Shown here piece by piece: positions 48,266 through 60,180 of a DNA stretch of 64,000 nt; position 1 is the first letter of the stretch, and the number at the start of each line of letters is the position of its first letter. Location: positions 4,402,001 through 4,466,000 of the forward strand of contig JAULSN010000001.1 of the NCBI GenBank assembly GCA_033439765.1, given 5' to 3'. This DNA is from Lasiosphaeria ovina. Lineage: Eukaryota > Ascomycota > Sordariomycetes > Sordariales > Lasiosphaeriaceae. The position numbers were made by a program, and so were the translations under genes. The notes below the pieces were generated by a model, which searched no databases, was not told where the DNA came from, and saw nothing but the letters and a program-made list of their open reading frames with translations.

Positions 48266-50520
48266 TCAGCACTGCAGCTGGTCATCAAAGACAGCCTCGA
48301 GCTTGGCGCTCAGCAGGTCCATTTTCTTGCTGTTGCCTTCCCGCTTGTGTGTCTTCATATGGCGGCGAAGCTGGTCCTGGCGGTGAAAGTTGCGGTCACA
48401 GCCAGAGAACTCGCAGGTGAACCGGCCCTTGACCTCATGGGTGCGTTTGTGTTTTGACAGATTAGACGACTCGCTGAAACTTTTGCCGCATATGGGACAT
48501 TTTAGTGGCTTGTCGCCCGTGTGAACGCGCTGATGCATTGCTGCGCAAGAGACAACTCGTTAGCATAATACCCACAACAAACCCCGCCTCCGCCACGGAA
48601 TGTGCCTTGCAAGTAGTGTAGTCTACCGGACTTGAGAACTTACTGAGAGCGCTGGGATATCTGAACGCCTTGTGGCAAACCTCACACTCCAGTGGCTTCT
48701 GGTTGGTGTGAATAAACATGTGCTGGTTCAGAGCCTGCTTTGCTGAGAAGCCTTTGTGACACGTTGGGCAGACATGAGGTTTGTCTAGATAAATTAAGCG
48801 AATGTCAATCTAAAGCGTAAGGGCTATGTCTCAACGTACGGCCAATATGGGTTTGCATATGTCGCTCGATCTTGCTCCTCTGGGGGAAGCCTGTGGCGTC
48901 GGGACCGCTGCGTGGACAGTCATCCCAGCCGCAGCGGAACCCCTCGGACCCCTTCTTTGCATACTTGATGTGGTCGTTGGCCGTGTGGGTGAAGAGGTCG
49001 CCAGGATCCTCGAATACTTGGCCACAGATTTCAGAGCTGCCTTCCTCTCGCCAGAGACACCTGTGTTCGTCGTCTGGGCCCGCCATGAAGGGCGTGGCCT
49101 CTGAGGAAACAACCGAGTGGCTCCGGGACTGGGATTGCTTCATGTCCGAGATATCCATATTGTTGGAGAGCGGGGTGAAAGGCGAGGGCGTACTTGTCGA
49201 GGCTCCAGAGTCGCTGGTATCCAAAGGGGTAATAGGCGACGAAGACATGGCCTCGTTGAATGGCAACACAACTTCACCATGCAGTGTGTTGGCCAACCCG
49301 GGTGCACTGGAAGTGAAAAAAGGCCTATGGCGGGCGTTGAAGTGGGCAAGAAAGGCTTCGGGGTCGGGTATCTCGGCTCCGCACACGGGGTGATCCTGAT
49401 TCAGCTGCAGGTCCGAGCCGACTGAGCCATACTGGTCAAACGGGGACGGGTTGTCGTACACCATTGGCACGTGGCAGTTGGAATAGTTGCGGGGGTCGTC
49501 CAGTGGGCAGGGCCGCGTGCAGTTGGACTGAGTCTTGGCGGGATGGGCTACCAAGATATGGCTCGTGATATTACCCCCTGAATTGTTGCTGGGTAGCCAG
49601 CTGGAATCGAGCATGAAGTGGTTCTGGGAGGAGCCGTGGAGGCCAAATCTTAGTCCGTCCATGACTACAGGATACATGGAGGTGTAAGCAAGGCGGACAC
49701 GCGGCACTGACATATGCGAACCGGACTGGGACTTACCAGATGGTGACAGGCCAAAGTTGTGGTGTTGCTGTTCTGGAGCGTGGTTGATGGAGATGAGAGC
49801 GGCTGCCCCGTCGACGATCTCTGCTGACACATTGGCGGGAATTCCGGGGCAGCTCTGGTCTGTACAGGCATCCTCTTTGTTGGCACAGGCAATATTGGTA
49901 CACTTGCCTGTCATGGTGCACTGGCTGTCGCAACAGCTCAAGTCGCCCATGGATTGGCAGTCATCGTCGCTCCCTTGGAAGGGGCGCTGCTGGAGCTGCT
50001 GGCCGAACCACGGCTGGTAGGGGTTCGGCTGGGAGGCAGCTATGCCGGGGCGGAAGGACATTGAGAAGTCCTCAAGGTCTAAGGGGTAGTGGTTGTAGAA
50101 AGGCGGTTGGAGGTTCCGGGCGGGTGTAACATGGCCGGACCACCTCGGAAGCAGTGCAGCAGCATAAGAAGCAGCGGCGGCAGCAGCGGGAGCGCCCCGG
50201 TGGTTGAAATAGTTTGAGCCGTTGTAGAGACCGACGCCCATACATTGATCGACACACAGGTCGTCGTGGGACCCGTAGGTGGCGCCGTTGGGCATGCGTG
50301 CAATATCGCCGTCAGCCGATTGGTAGAAACCCAGGGACAGGTGGGCGCTGCTGCTCTGGGAATGCCTGTGGAAGGCATCGCTGTCCCCATCTCCGTTCCC
50401 ATTCATAGTCCCATTTCCATGACCATTTCTGTTTCCATTTCCATTTCCATTTCCATTGCCATTGCCATTTCCCTCGCCATTTCCGTGGAAGCGGCTGGGG
50501 TGGCCGAAGGAGCCGTTCAT
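48266..50520 (-). CDS. C2H2 zinc-finger transcription factor, Zap1/ZafA-like
   Basis: Predicted 698-aa factor. Exons: 50520-48840, 48784-48644 and 48540-48266. The C-terminal 220 residues hold six C2H2 fingers: CLWREEGSSEIC, CGWDDC (with a long loop), CPTCHKGF, CEVCHKAF, CPICGKSF and CEFSGCDRNF. Linkers are HTNQKPLE, HTGDKPLK and HEVKGRFT. The first two CxW-type fingers followed by TGEKP-like fingers resemble zinc-responsive Zap1/ZafA proteins, which switch on zinc uptake genes under zinc limitation. The target is inferred, not shown. A Cys-rich segment (about 196-228: CCDSQC, CTNIACANKEDAC, CTDQSC) could bind metal. The N-terminus (about 13-45) is an Asn-Gly repeat. The rest is Ser/Pro/Asn-rich. 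Introns interrupt between fingers 2 and 3 and within finger 4. Confidence 0.75.
50424..50472 (-). repeat. Asn-Gly coding repeat in the zinc-finger gene
   Basis: Six-base units (GGAAAT/GGCAAT on the coding strand) encode alternating Gly and Asn near the protein start. Repeats of this kind are length-variable between strains. Confidence 0.8.
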
Positions 50521-52351
50521 CGCGATGTAATGTCGGAGTTCGGTCGGGCCTCAGAGGCTAGATTCGGTGATGGATTCGGGCGTCTCCCTTTGGCGAAGCA
50601 AGGACGGGAGTTGAGGCGAGGTGAGGTCAAACGGCGGCGGGCCCAACAATTCTTTCCAATCGGGACAGCGACCCGGCGGCCAAGAAGCAAGCATACAGCA
50701 CCGCACCGCACCGGTCCTGGTTTCAGCCGATGGATGCACTGGTGACAGTAATAGCGAGAGCGACCGCGACTGGGACTGCGACTGCGACTGCGACTGCGAC
50801 GGTCCCACGACGGGCGCACTGGGCGAGAGGCGGCTCAGTTCGGAGCATCCGCGTTGGTTGATTGAGAGAGGGACAAGCTACTATCTGCTGACGCTGGCTG
50901 AGGACCTTGATGGCCTAGCCACTAACAGGCCTGGGAGGTACAGTACATACGGTGCTGTGTAGCGCGGCAGCGGCAGCTGCAGCAGGCAGCTTGGCGCGTG
51001 TGCGTAGTTGCCCGCCCTGACAAATAAAACAGAGACAAAAAAAGGGCTCAATTGCAATGAACTACCTTATGTATTATTACACCGCTTCATCTGCACTGCA
51101 TCTTGAGCCTGAGACGGCATTCTTCGGTCTGATTATATCCATCTCCTCGACCGTTTATTTTTGACCGATTCCCCCCGAAGCGCGGGGTCCTTGACATGGA
51201 TTGGAAGTAAAGGTTCAACAAGCCAATGTCTGTCACTGACGTGCGGTGGGGTAATTGGATTTGGACTCGAGGAGCTTGGGCTCGGACCAACTCGATCGGG
51301 AATAAAGATGGGGAACCAACTGACAGGAGGCTGTGGCTGAAACCCTTTAGCACCTGACGCCTTTGGCCGACATTCTGAGTGATTGGCTGTGACAGGATGG
51401 ATATACAACTATCCAGGCACTAACCTCGTACTAAGAGGTGTTTGAAATGCGTTTATTACATTCTGGGGCCATCCATAAAGCTGTGTCTTCGAAACTGGCC
51501 ATGTACATACAATAGAATACAATACGGCTATTGTCCAAACAGGGCAGCACGCTGTGTGCCAATGCAAAAAGGCCACTTCAACCACGGGCTTGGGTTTGGA
51601 CATGGAGATTCACAAGACAGTCGGTCATGATGTGCGGGCGTGGGGTTGATACTACGAAGTACCGTTGAACGAACCTCGCGTCAAAAGAACCCCGCGCGTT
51701 TGGGCATGGCATGGCATAGCATGGCGGAGAGACCATGCCACCTAATAAGGGACCTTTAGCTGCCAGCTAGACAGCTTGTCCTACGCTTACTAGTAGAATA
51801 CGTATATACATACAGTACCTTATACATACATGCCGAGGGGAACAGACACGCATGCAGAGAGGCTCGGCGAGCAGGCATCAGCCACCATCCTACAGTTCAT
51901 AACGACCGACCGGCGACCGGGAACTGAACGATATCCTCCATCTTTCATTCTCATCTCTTAGATTGATGGGCTACTTTTGAGAGGGAAATTTCTATTTATA
52001 TTTTACATGTCAGGAACATACAATTTCCCCCTTCCCCTCCTGACCGTCACAGCCTTTGTCGGTTTCGGTCACTTGCTTCTTGCCAGGAACTGCCCCAAAT
52101 CAACTCAAAAGGACCTATTCCATCCAGCATCTCTGTTTCCGTCCCGCCTTGGCATACTTGACTCCAGCTAGACTAGCAACTGAGCCTTTTAGTCTCGACT
52201 TCGACTCTTGGGCCTTGTCCTCCCTCTTGTGACTTCAAAGCGGCACACACACTATTTCCCCGTTAACTCTTTCTCGTCACACCCTGTCCGTTCACCAACA
52301 AACAAGGACTAGAAACAAAAACCCAGCAACACCCGCCAACCCTGACAGATA
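50521..52351. other. Divergent spacer (zinc-finger gene and MGNxCGK gene)
   Basis: No gene recognised. The zinc-finger leader side contains a GACTGC hexamer repeat at 50766-50800. TACAGTACC-like words lie near 50940 and 51815. Confidence 0.55.
50766..50800. repeat. GACTGC/GCGACT hexanucleotide repeat
   Basis: About five units, 245-280 bp upstream of the zinc-finger start codon, probably in its leader or promoter. Confidence 0.8.
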
Positions 52352-52898
52352 ATGGGAAACATATGCGGCAAAGAGAAAGCCGACCCGTTCGCGCAGCCGG
52401 GGCGCCGCCTCGACTCGGCGCCGGCCCAGAACACGTCCGCCGCCGTGCCGGCCTCGGTGACGGTGGGCTCGCCGGGGTCGCTGGGCAGCCCCCAGCCCGT
52501 GTCGCCGTACCGCACACAGTCGTCGCCGACCAAGGTAGGCGGGCCGCCGCGGACGCTTGGAGGCGGCGGTGCAAGCGTCGGCGGTGCGAGCCCGAGCGCC
52601 GGCGGTTCGGCCGCGCCAGACAGTCCTAGCGACGCGCGGAGGAAAGCCGCTGCCGCTGCCGAGGTAATTATGACAAATAAAAACTATAACTCCTTGCCTA
52701 TTCTACATGCACATGCACACGCAAAGAAAAGGAAAAAGAAATATGCTAACACCATTCCACCAGGCACGCGCAGCCCTCGAAGCGCAAAAGAAGAAAGGCA
52801 CCGGCAAGATCAAGCCGTCGTCGCAGCGTCGCGACACGCTCACGGAGCAGCAGTTCCGGGAAGTGGACGAGAACGACCGCAACCTGCGGTACGACTAA
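52352..52898 (+). CDS. Small lipidated MGNxCGK protein, function unknown
   Basis: Predicted 148-aa protein. Exons: 52352-52663 and 52764-52898, phase 0. It starts MGNICGKEKADPFAQPGR. Gly2 followed by Asn is a good N-myristoylation signal, and Cys5 is a likely palmitoylation site, so the protein should sit on a membrane. The middle is Gly/Ser/Pro/Ala-rich and includes PPRTLGGGG. The C-terminal part is a charged helix (ARRKAAAAAE, then ARAALEAQKKK across the intron) ending NDRNLRYD. Similar short proteins with the MGN-CGK start and GGPPRTLGG occur widely in ascomycetes as uncharacterised proteins. No enzymatic motif is present. Confidence 0.82.
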
Positions 52899-53798
52899 GT
52901 CTACACTACCAACACTAACCTAAACGGCAATTCGTTTTCCAACGGGCCCCGGCGAGTCGGCCAGCCAGCGCAGCGCAGCGAGCCCGACTACGTCTTTACA
53001 GCAGGCAGCCAGTTGGCAAGGGGTCTTGTCTGGAGAGATTTGTCTTCCATCCATCCATCTTTTCTCGTGGCCTCGAAACGAAAACTTCCATGGCGACGGG
53101 GCAGGCTTTCTTTCTCCCTCACACTTACATGCGCACACACGCGCAAACCCCTTAATCAATCGGCTGTGAAGATATCGAGGCGGCAAGGCGGCTTCATTCT
53201 GCCTTGGAGTGAGTGGCATCGGGACGAGTTAGGGGAAAAGGCGGGGGTTTGGCCAAAGATGAGCCTATAGTCAAAAGGGACATCTAGAAATAGCAGGTGA
53301 ACGAGAAGGAGGAAGGAAAGGCGAGACGAAGCACAACCACGATATGGAGCAACATCCTTGTTGATATTGTTACGTTACATAAACTACATAATCAACGATT
53401 CATGATTCATGATTCATGAACCAAACGTACACCTCACCTACCTCGACACATTGCCGTTGATCTTGTTGCAGACTTCGTCCTTGGCGCCTGCCCGAGATGA
53501 AGGTTCGTCAATTTTACGACTTTTATTATTTAGAGACGGCTTACTGCACGTCTTCATCAATGCTCATCGATAAAAGACGCCGCCCTTCTGCCTGCTGGTG
53601 CAGGTCTAGTGTACAATGCGTCAGTCAGCAATCCAAAGTTTGAAACGAGCGAATACCCAAAGACAAAACTAACGCCAAACCAACGCACTTGCGCTAATCC
53701 TCAGTAGAGATATAACTAGCTTCTTGAGTATACCGGTCGCTAGGTAACTAGGTCCCTGAAATGAAATGCCGGTAAAATGAGGGCCCGCTCAATGGCTA
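52899..53798. other. Convergent spacer (MGNxCGK gene and PRP5)
   Basis: No gene recognised. Three tandem ATTCATG units lie at about 53399-53420. Confidence 0.55.
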
Positions 53799-56700
53799 TT
53801 ATGTGATCGTGTATCTGCCGCTGGCTGGTGCGCGGCTCTCGGCGTCGGCAGCAGCGATGGTGCCTTCCTTGAGGAGTCGCGTGAGTTCCGCCAATGCGTT
53901 GCTGACCACGAGTTCCGTGTCTCCTTCTATGAGGATGTACAGCTTAGCCTCGCCACCAGGAGGCGGCTCCTTTCCAGGAGGATAGAAAGTGCCCTTGGTC
54001 GTAATCGAAGTGCCGGTGGCTTCGAGAATCTTGGCCACGTTGGTGCGGTTAGTGACAGCCCAGCGAGCCTTCTGGGGGAAATCATTGATCTCGAGCGTCG
54101 CATGGAAGGCGCCGGCATCTGGACCTTTATTGTCGATCGGCTGGCCGGGGCGAAGCTGGCCGGCACGGGCAAGACGAGCGTTGATCTCGCTGATGGCCGA
54201 CGCTGCCTTATCCAGGGCACCACCCTTGGCCACACTAGGGGCAGCGGCGCCGACCTTGGCAGTCGAGATCTTGATACCCGAGCTTTTGATGACTGGGCCC
54301 TTGACGGGATCGGCATCGGCAGAGGATGTCGCCTTGGCCTCGGCTTCTTGTTTGGCCGCATCACGTGAGATAATGGCCGAAGCGGCCGACAGGGCGGCCG
54401 TCGTAGCCTTCTCCTTCTTCTTGTCCTCTTCCGCTTCGTCTTCCTTGAAGTCCTCCTCTTCGCCCTCTGCCTTGTGAGATTTGCGCTCGCGCAAGCGTGC
54501 AGCTTCTCGCTCCTTGTCAAGTCTCTCCAAGCCCTTGCCGCCAAAACCGCTGGCATCCTTGGCATTTCCGGACTTCACCTTCTCCCTCCAAGCCTTGCGC
54601 ATTTCGTTGAGCCGCTCGGGAACAGGCTGGCCACTTTGTTCAAGCGCCTTGGCAATGCCGGGGGCGCAGTTCTCCTGCTCCTCCGTTATGAAGGTGATTG
54701 CCGTGCCCGTGTTTCCGGCACGCCCGGTGCGCCCGGCACGATGCACATAATCTTCAAGATGATTAGGAGCGTCGTAGTTGATAACTAGTTTTAGTTGCCT
54801 GACGTCGAGGCCTCGAGCTGCAACTGACGTCGCAATTAGGATGGGGCAGACGCCTTTTTTGAAGTCCGAAATGGTCGAGTTCCGGTCTTCCTGGTCCTTT
54901 CCACCGTGGAGGGACATGCATCCATAGCCTCGCCGCAAAAGCTCGCGAAGAACGTCGTCGGCCTTCTCTTGCCTCTCGACAAAGACCAGCGAGCGCACGT
55001 CATCATCATTGGCATAAAGTTCGCCAAGAAGCTCAAGGAGGCGGACAAATTTGTCTTTTTCGTCCACAATCTCAACAGACTGCGTAATCTCGGGCGCTAC
55101 AACACTGCGGCCGCCCACGGTAACTTCCACAGCGTCGTGAAGAACCTTTTTGGTCAAGGCGTCAATGATCCTGGGCATCGTAGCCGAAAACAGAATTGTC
55201 TGGCGATCAGGTCGAACGCTGTTGCAGATCTTCATGACCTGAGGTTCAAAGCCCATGTCGAACATACGGTCCGCCTCGTCGAGAACAAGGTAAGAGACGC
55301 GCTTGAGGTTGGTGACGCGGCCCGCATTGGCTGCGAGGAGATCAATCAATCGCCCAGGAGTGGCCACGATGATCTCAGCGCCTCGCTTGAGCTCGGCAAT
55401 TTGGTCTTTGATGGCATTACCACCATAAGCAGCAATCGCGCGAAGCTTCAACGCCTTCATAAACGGCTGCAGATCCGAGTGGATCTGGGTGCAAAGTTCT
55501 CGGGTGGGCGCCATTATCAGAGCAATGGGGCCATCATCGTTAGCCAACGGGTCTTGGTCCTTGATATGACGGAGCATAGGAAGGGCAAACGCCATCGTCT
55601 TGCCAGATCCAGTCTTTGCAACGCCGATTACATCGCGGCCTGACATGATTACAGGCAAGGCCTGCATCTGAATCGGCGTCGGCATTTCGAAGCCGAGTCC
55701 CTCGATGGTATCTAGGATTGGTTGCGTAAGGCCGCATTGGGACCATTTCTGTACAGGCTTGGGGATATCCTTGCCCGAGACTTTGATGCCGTCCAACTCG
55801 AGTCTGAGCTCAGCTGCCTCCTCTTCGGTCATCTGGGCCAGCTCGTAAGGCTCAACCCAGAAATTCTTTCGTATGGGGTTGAGGTTTATCTTGGAGTAGT
55901 CATGAAGGGGTATGTCCCGCTTCTTCTTTTTGGCCGCCAAGGCAAGAATGGAGGATGCGTCGGCGACTTCGCCCTTGTAGGTGAAATCCTCGTCGTCGCT
56001 GAAGTAGGCCTCGGGTGCAGGAGCCTGTTTCTGGCCCGCTCGCTTGGAATTGAGGCCACCAACAGGCCCTGGCTGCTCTAGACCGGCCATGAAGGCATCA
56101 AGCGGGTCTACCTCTCCGTCGACGTCCATTTTGTCATCCTCTGGAATATCTTCCTCTTCAATGTGCTTTTCTCCGTCCACATCCATCGCCATGCTGTCCT
56201 TTTGAATTTGCTCCTCCCGTCGCTCGTGGAGGATGCGGTAAGCTTCCGCTGCATCGGCTTCGTTTTGAGCCAGCAGAACGTCAAGGTCCTCATCTGCATC
56301 TTCTTCGACACCGGCATACGGGGTGTCGTCGGTATTCTCCAGGGCAAAGTTAGGAAGCTTGACGAGTTTGCGCTTGATAATCTGCTCGTCGTTCATATCA
56401 AGCTTGCGCTTGGCCGGCTTCTGGGTGTCAGCAGTCGTCTTCTGGAACCCGAAAGTACTAATCGCTCTGTTTGCTGGAAGCAACCCGGCGGGCTTCTCCG
56501 GGCCACGATCACTTCTAATGCCGACGGTAGTCGCCCCGGCCGTAACCAACTTCACATCGCCCAACTTTGCTGGGGGCGGAGATCGAGCGGCTTTGTGTCT
56601 AGCGAGTGCCTTGGGGTCAAACTTCCCGACGTAAGGAGCCGGTGTTGCTGGAGCTGGCGACACAGCAGCCGGGCTCGAGGGGGCGGGTGACGGCTTAGCG

Positions 56701-57601
56701 GAGGGACCAGTTGTGCCGGTGGCTCTCTGGTCCATCTCAGCTAGAAGCCGCCGGGTGGCTCCAGGAGTAACATCAGCCTCTTTGGCTTCCTTCAGAGCAT
56801 GCTTTTCCTTCATGGCCTGTAGCTTGCGAAGCCGCTCGGCCTTTTTATCCGCCTCTGACTGAGGTTGGGTCGGTGTAGACTTAGCTGGCTGTGGGGGCTG
56901 GAGAGTGTCAGCGAGATTCTTATACGGCTAATTCATAGTGACTTAGGCGTGGAGCCACGATATAAGGCTTGAGCTGCAGGGGTTTGACATACCTCTAGAT
57001 CTTTTGGAGTTGCGGCATCCGGCTTCCGCTGGGCACGCAGGCGGCCATCGTCGCCACGGCGAGAGCCTGAATCAGCCGTACCCTCACGACGACTAGGAGG
57101 GCGCTCGCGGGAATCATCTCGCCTGCTCCGGTAGTCTCTACCGTCCCGGTCCCGGCTTCGGTCTCTCCGGCGATCGGTGGAGCGAGCTCTGTCTTGAACC
57201 CTGTCGCGTGATCGAGACCGACGACGGTCGCGATTGTTGCCTACATCCCGGCGTGGGCCACGGTAATAATCATCGTCTCGGCGGTCTGTGGAGCGATCTC
57301 TTCGGCGATATGAGTCGTGATCTCGGCCACCGCCGCCACGGCCACGGTCGCGGTCCCGTTGGTCACGATAGCGACGCTGCGGGGTAGAAATAATGTTAAC
57401 AGGCGGCACCAAGGGTGTGCGAGGATATGGATTGCTGCCATTACTTACGTCTACCGGGCTGCGAGAGCGCCGTCTGTAGTCGCGAGGAGGAGGAGGGGGT
57501 CCATCGCGGCGGTCGCGATCGCGACGCTCGTCATCTTTCCGTTTTCGCGCAGTGTGACTTCCTGCAGGAGATGGTGAGCGCGAGTCCTTGAGCCGAGCCA
57601 T
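53799..57601 (-). CDS. PRP5: PRP5, DEAD-box helicase of pre-spliceosome assembly
   Basis: Predicted 1221-aa nuclear ATPase that lets U2 snRNP bind the branch point. Exons: 57601-57449, 57376-56993 and 56927-53799, phase 0. The N-terminal 180 residues are an RS/RD-rich domain. DPLDAFM (about 275) is the Prp5 motif that contacts SF3B1. The helicase core has a Q motif ([13 protein letters not shown]), AKTGSGKT (about 618), [28 protein letters not shown] (DEAD about 730), [15 protein letters not shown] and [10 protein letters not shown] (about 908). The C-terminal tail contains the conserved [10 protein letters not shown] and [10 protein letters not shown] blocks. Intron 1 (57377-57448) is 72 nt, a multiple of three, with no stop, so retention would add 24 residues. 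Splicing is preferred because GTAAGT and CGCAG are good sites. Confidence 0.94.
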
Positions 57602-58879
57602 ACTGCGTATGGTGACGGTGGCTCGGCAATGTGACTGGTGATGAGAGTACTTTCTGCGAGATTCCAGGTTTTGTCACTAGGTTGGTTAGCGGGCCAGTTT
57701 TGTCCCTCTCATGCTGTCGCGATCGTTTCGTTGAGACAAGGCAGAACGCGATGCAGAAGTTTTGAAGAGAAGGCAGGCCAAGGCGTGGGTATGACTGCTG
57801 GTTCTGGGGCGACAAAGTGGGCCCAGGTGGCAGCAGTTTGGGTACGATTTGATTTTCGGTAGCTGCACTGTGCAGCAATGTTTTAGGTTTTACGGAGTAG
57901 CCACCTAAGCCACCCACACAGTAAGAACTAATATCAACCAATGGCGAGCCATTATCTAAACTACCTACTAATAAACGAGCTCGATCCGTCTTCACACTGC
58001 CAGTCCGGAATGCATATTGCAAGGTACCTGAGGTACCGGGCCACATACGGATAGATACCTAAAGATCTCAAGCAGTCCAGGCAACGATCGTACTACACGG
58101 CGATGTACACTAGGAGCTGCAGGACCAGATCTTTCCCAAGCTCCAATGACTGGGCAGTTGACTGTCCGATCAGGTTGGCAGTCGCAAAAGTTAGGTGGGC
58201 ACCTAAGGTACCTTAGGTAGGTAGGTCCATTGGCTTTCCTTGGAGTAACCGACTTGTATAAAAGGTAAATCCACGCCGATATCATCTCGGCGTCTCCTCA
58301 ATTCGTGTAAGGATTCGTACCTTAGAACGAAGAGTAGGCTGTAAGCTTTCCAAGGAACCAAGATACCTATAGCTGCCATCCCCACCTTTCGCATTTTCCA
58401 GTCGGCGATAGGCATCCTTCAGGTAGACCCGGAAAATGGACTCTAGCGGCGTAAAACATAAGGTAGACACAATTCTCAGCGACGTGGTACAGCCATGATG
58501 AATGTACCTTTTCCCGTACGGATACTTCAGCGGTGATCTCAGAAATGCTAATACAGTACGGAGTACCTCCCGCAAACTGGCCTGTGCGCACTGCGTCTGC
58601 TGGCTGGCTGGCAGAAAGGTTGGTGGTGCAGCTCAGCTCAGGAAAAAACAGGGGTGGTTGGAGTTGGAGGTCTGAAGCAGGAGCTTGGGCGCAAGGTCTA
58701 TGCATAATAAATAATAACACCCCCGGTAATCTCACACATTTCAACCTCGCATCGACTCCCGGAAGACCAAAAAAGAAGCACTAGAAGCAGGAGAGGCAGC
58801 GCTCAGCAGCAATAGCCCCTCAATTCAAACATCAACATCCCGGTGATTCTGCTGAGCCGTCGCCGTCGCCGTTGCCACC
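57602..58879. other. Divergent spacer (PRP5 and mitochondrial HMG gene)
   Basis: No gene recognised. It is unusually dense in GGTACCTGAGGTACC and ACCTAAGGTACCTTAGGTAGG words at about 58020-58035 and 58200-58225, and TACAGTACGGAGTACC at 58552-58567. Confidence 0.6.
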
Positions 58880-60180
58880 ATGTTGACTACAATCGGGCTC
58901 GCCGCCGTCCGGCACCTTCGCGCCAACGTTGGCTCGTCGCTCTACAGGAGCGCAAATGGCGTCGTCACCTCGCGGGCTGCCCTCCGATCCTTCGCATCGA
59001 CTGCCCTCCGCTTCGAACCTGTTAAAGCACCCGCGCAATCGAAGGCTGCCGCTCCTGCTGCTGGAAAAACGAAGGCGGCCTCGCCAGCGACCGGGGAGAA
59101 GACAGCTAGAGCAAAGGCGACAAAGGCTACGCCAGTGACGCGCAAGAAGCGGGTGCCGACAGACGCGCAGAAACAGAGACTTGCGGAGAAGAAGGCGAAG
59201 GAGAAGGCGAACCTAGAGGCGAAGAGACAGAAACTCGTAGAGAGAAAGGCGAAGGAGAAGGCGAAACTAGAGGCGAAGAAGCAGAGACTCGCAGAGACAA
59301 AGGCGAAGGTGAAGGCAAAGCTAGAGGCACAGAAAAAGCTTCTCGCGGAGAAGAAGCTGAAGCCGCCTGCAAAGCGTGAGCTGGTCGCAAAGTCGCTCGT
59401 GAAAGTCGAACCAAAACCTCGCATCGTCAGTCCATGGACAGTGTACATTGCCCAGCAAACAAAGGGTGATACATCGGAGCATGTACTTGGCCGGGCGGCT
59501 GAACTGGCCCCCAAGTACAAGGCCTTGTCGGCAGTGGATCGGAAAGTGAGTCTTCAGTTGATTTTCTGCGCCCTGTGAAAAAGAACACCCGAGGCCCCCG
59601 GCAATATCGCTGCCTCCCTTCCCTCTTACTAATCGTCCATATTTTTCCTGCCCCAGGCTCTAGAAGATGAAGCGGGACAGACCAGAATTGCTTCCGTAGC
59701 CAATTACAAGGCCTGGGTCGAGTCGCACACTATCGGCGAGATCAAAGAAGCCAACGCCGCCCGCAGGAAACTGAACAAACTATACAAAAACCCGGACGAT
59801 GAAACGGACGCGATCAGTCTCATCCATGACAGCCGTGTCCCCAAACGGCCCAAGAACGCCTATCTTCTCTTCACACAATCGCGCAGGGAGGAATTACTCG
59901 GCCAGGGGGTCTCTGGAACAGATGCTGTTGCTCAACTGGCTCGCGACTGGAACGCACTAAACCAGTCGGGACGGCAGGTATGTTTATATTCATTGATGCT
60001 TCAAGAATCAGAACCCCCCCCCCTTGGGCACGCCTTTCCCTCGCTCCAGGGTCTTGACAGCCATCAAACTGATTTATGTGTTTCCACTAGCCCTACGATG
60101 CTCTGGCCAAACTCGACTTGGAGAGGTACCACATAGAGATGAAGGCTCTCGGGCTCAAGGTCAGAGAAACCTCGCCTTGA
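58880..60180 (+). CDS. Mitochondrial protein with two HMG boxes (Abf2/mtHMG type)
   Basis: Predicted 358-aa DNA-packaging protein, probably for mitochondrial nucleoids. Exons: 58880-59545, 59657-59977 and 60091-60180, phase 0. The ATG sits in a perfect GCCACCATG context. The first 45 residues (Arg/Ser/Ala/Leu, no acid until residue 46) look like a mitochondrial presequence. Residues 95-158 are three and a half 18-residue Lys/Glu/Ala repeats (KAKEKAKLEAKK type), likely a long charged helix. HMG box A (about 178-260) starts RIVSPWTVYIAQQ and contains VANYKAWV. Box B (about 280-350) starts VPKRPKNAYLLF and contains LARDWNALN and YDALAKLDLERYH. Two boxes with a leader match yeast Abf2 and the Neurospora mitochondrial HMG protein, but the Lys-rich arm makes this one longer. 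Confidence 0.85.
59163..59355 (+). repeat. 54-bp coding tandem repeat in the HMG gene
   Basis: About 3.5 diverged copies of a 54-nt unit. They contain AAGGCGAAGGAGAAGGCGAA or close variants and encode 18-residue charged-helix units. Confidence 0.85.
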
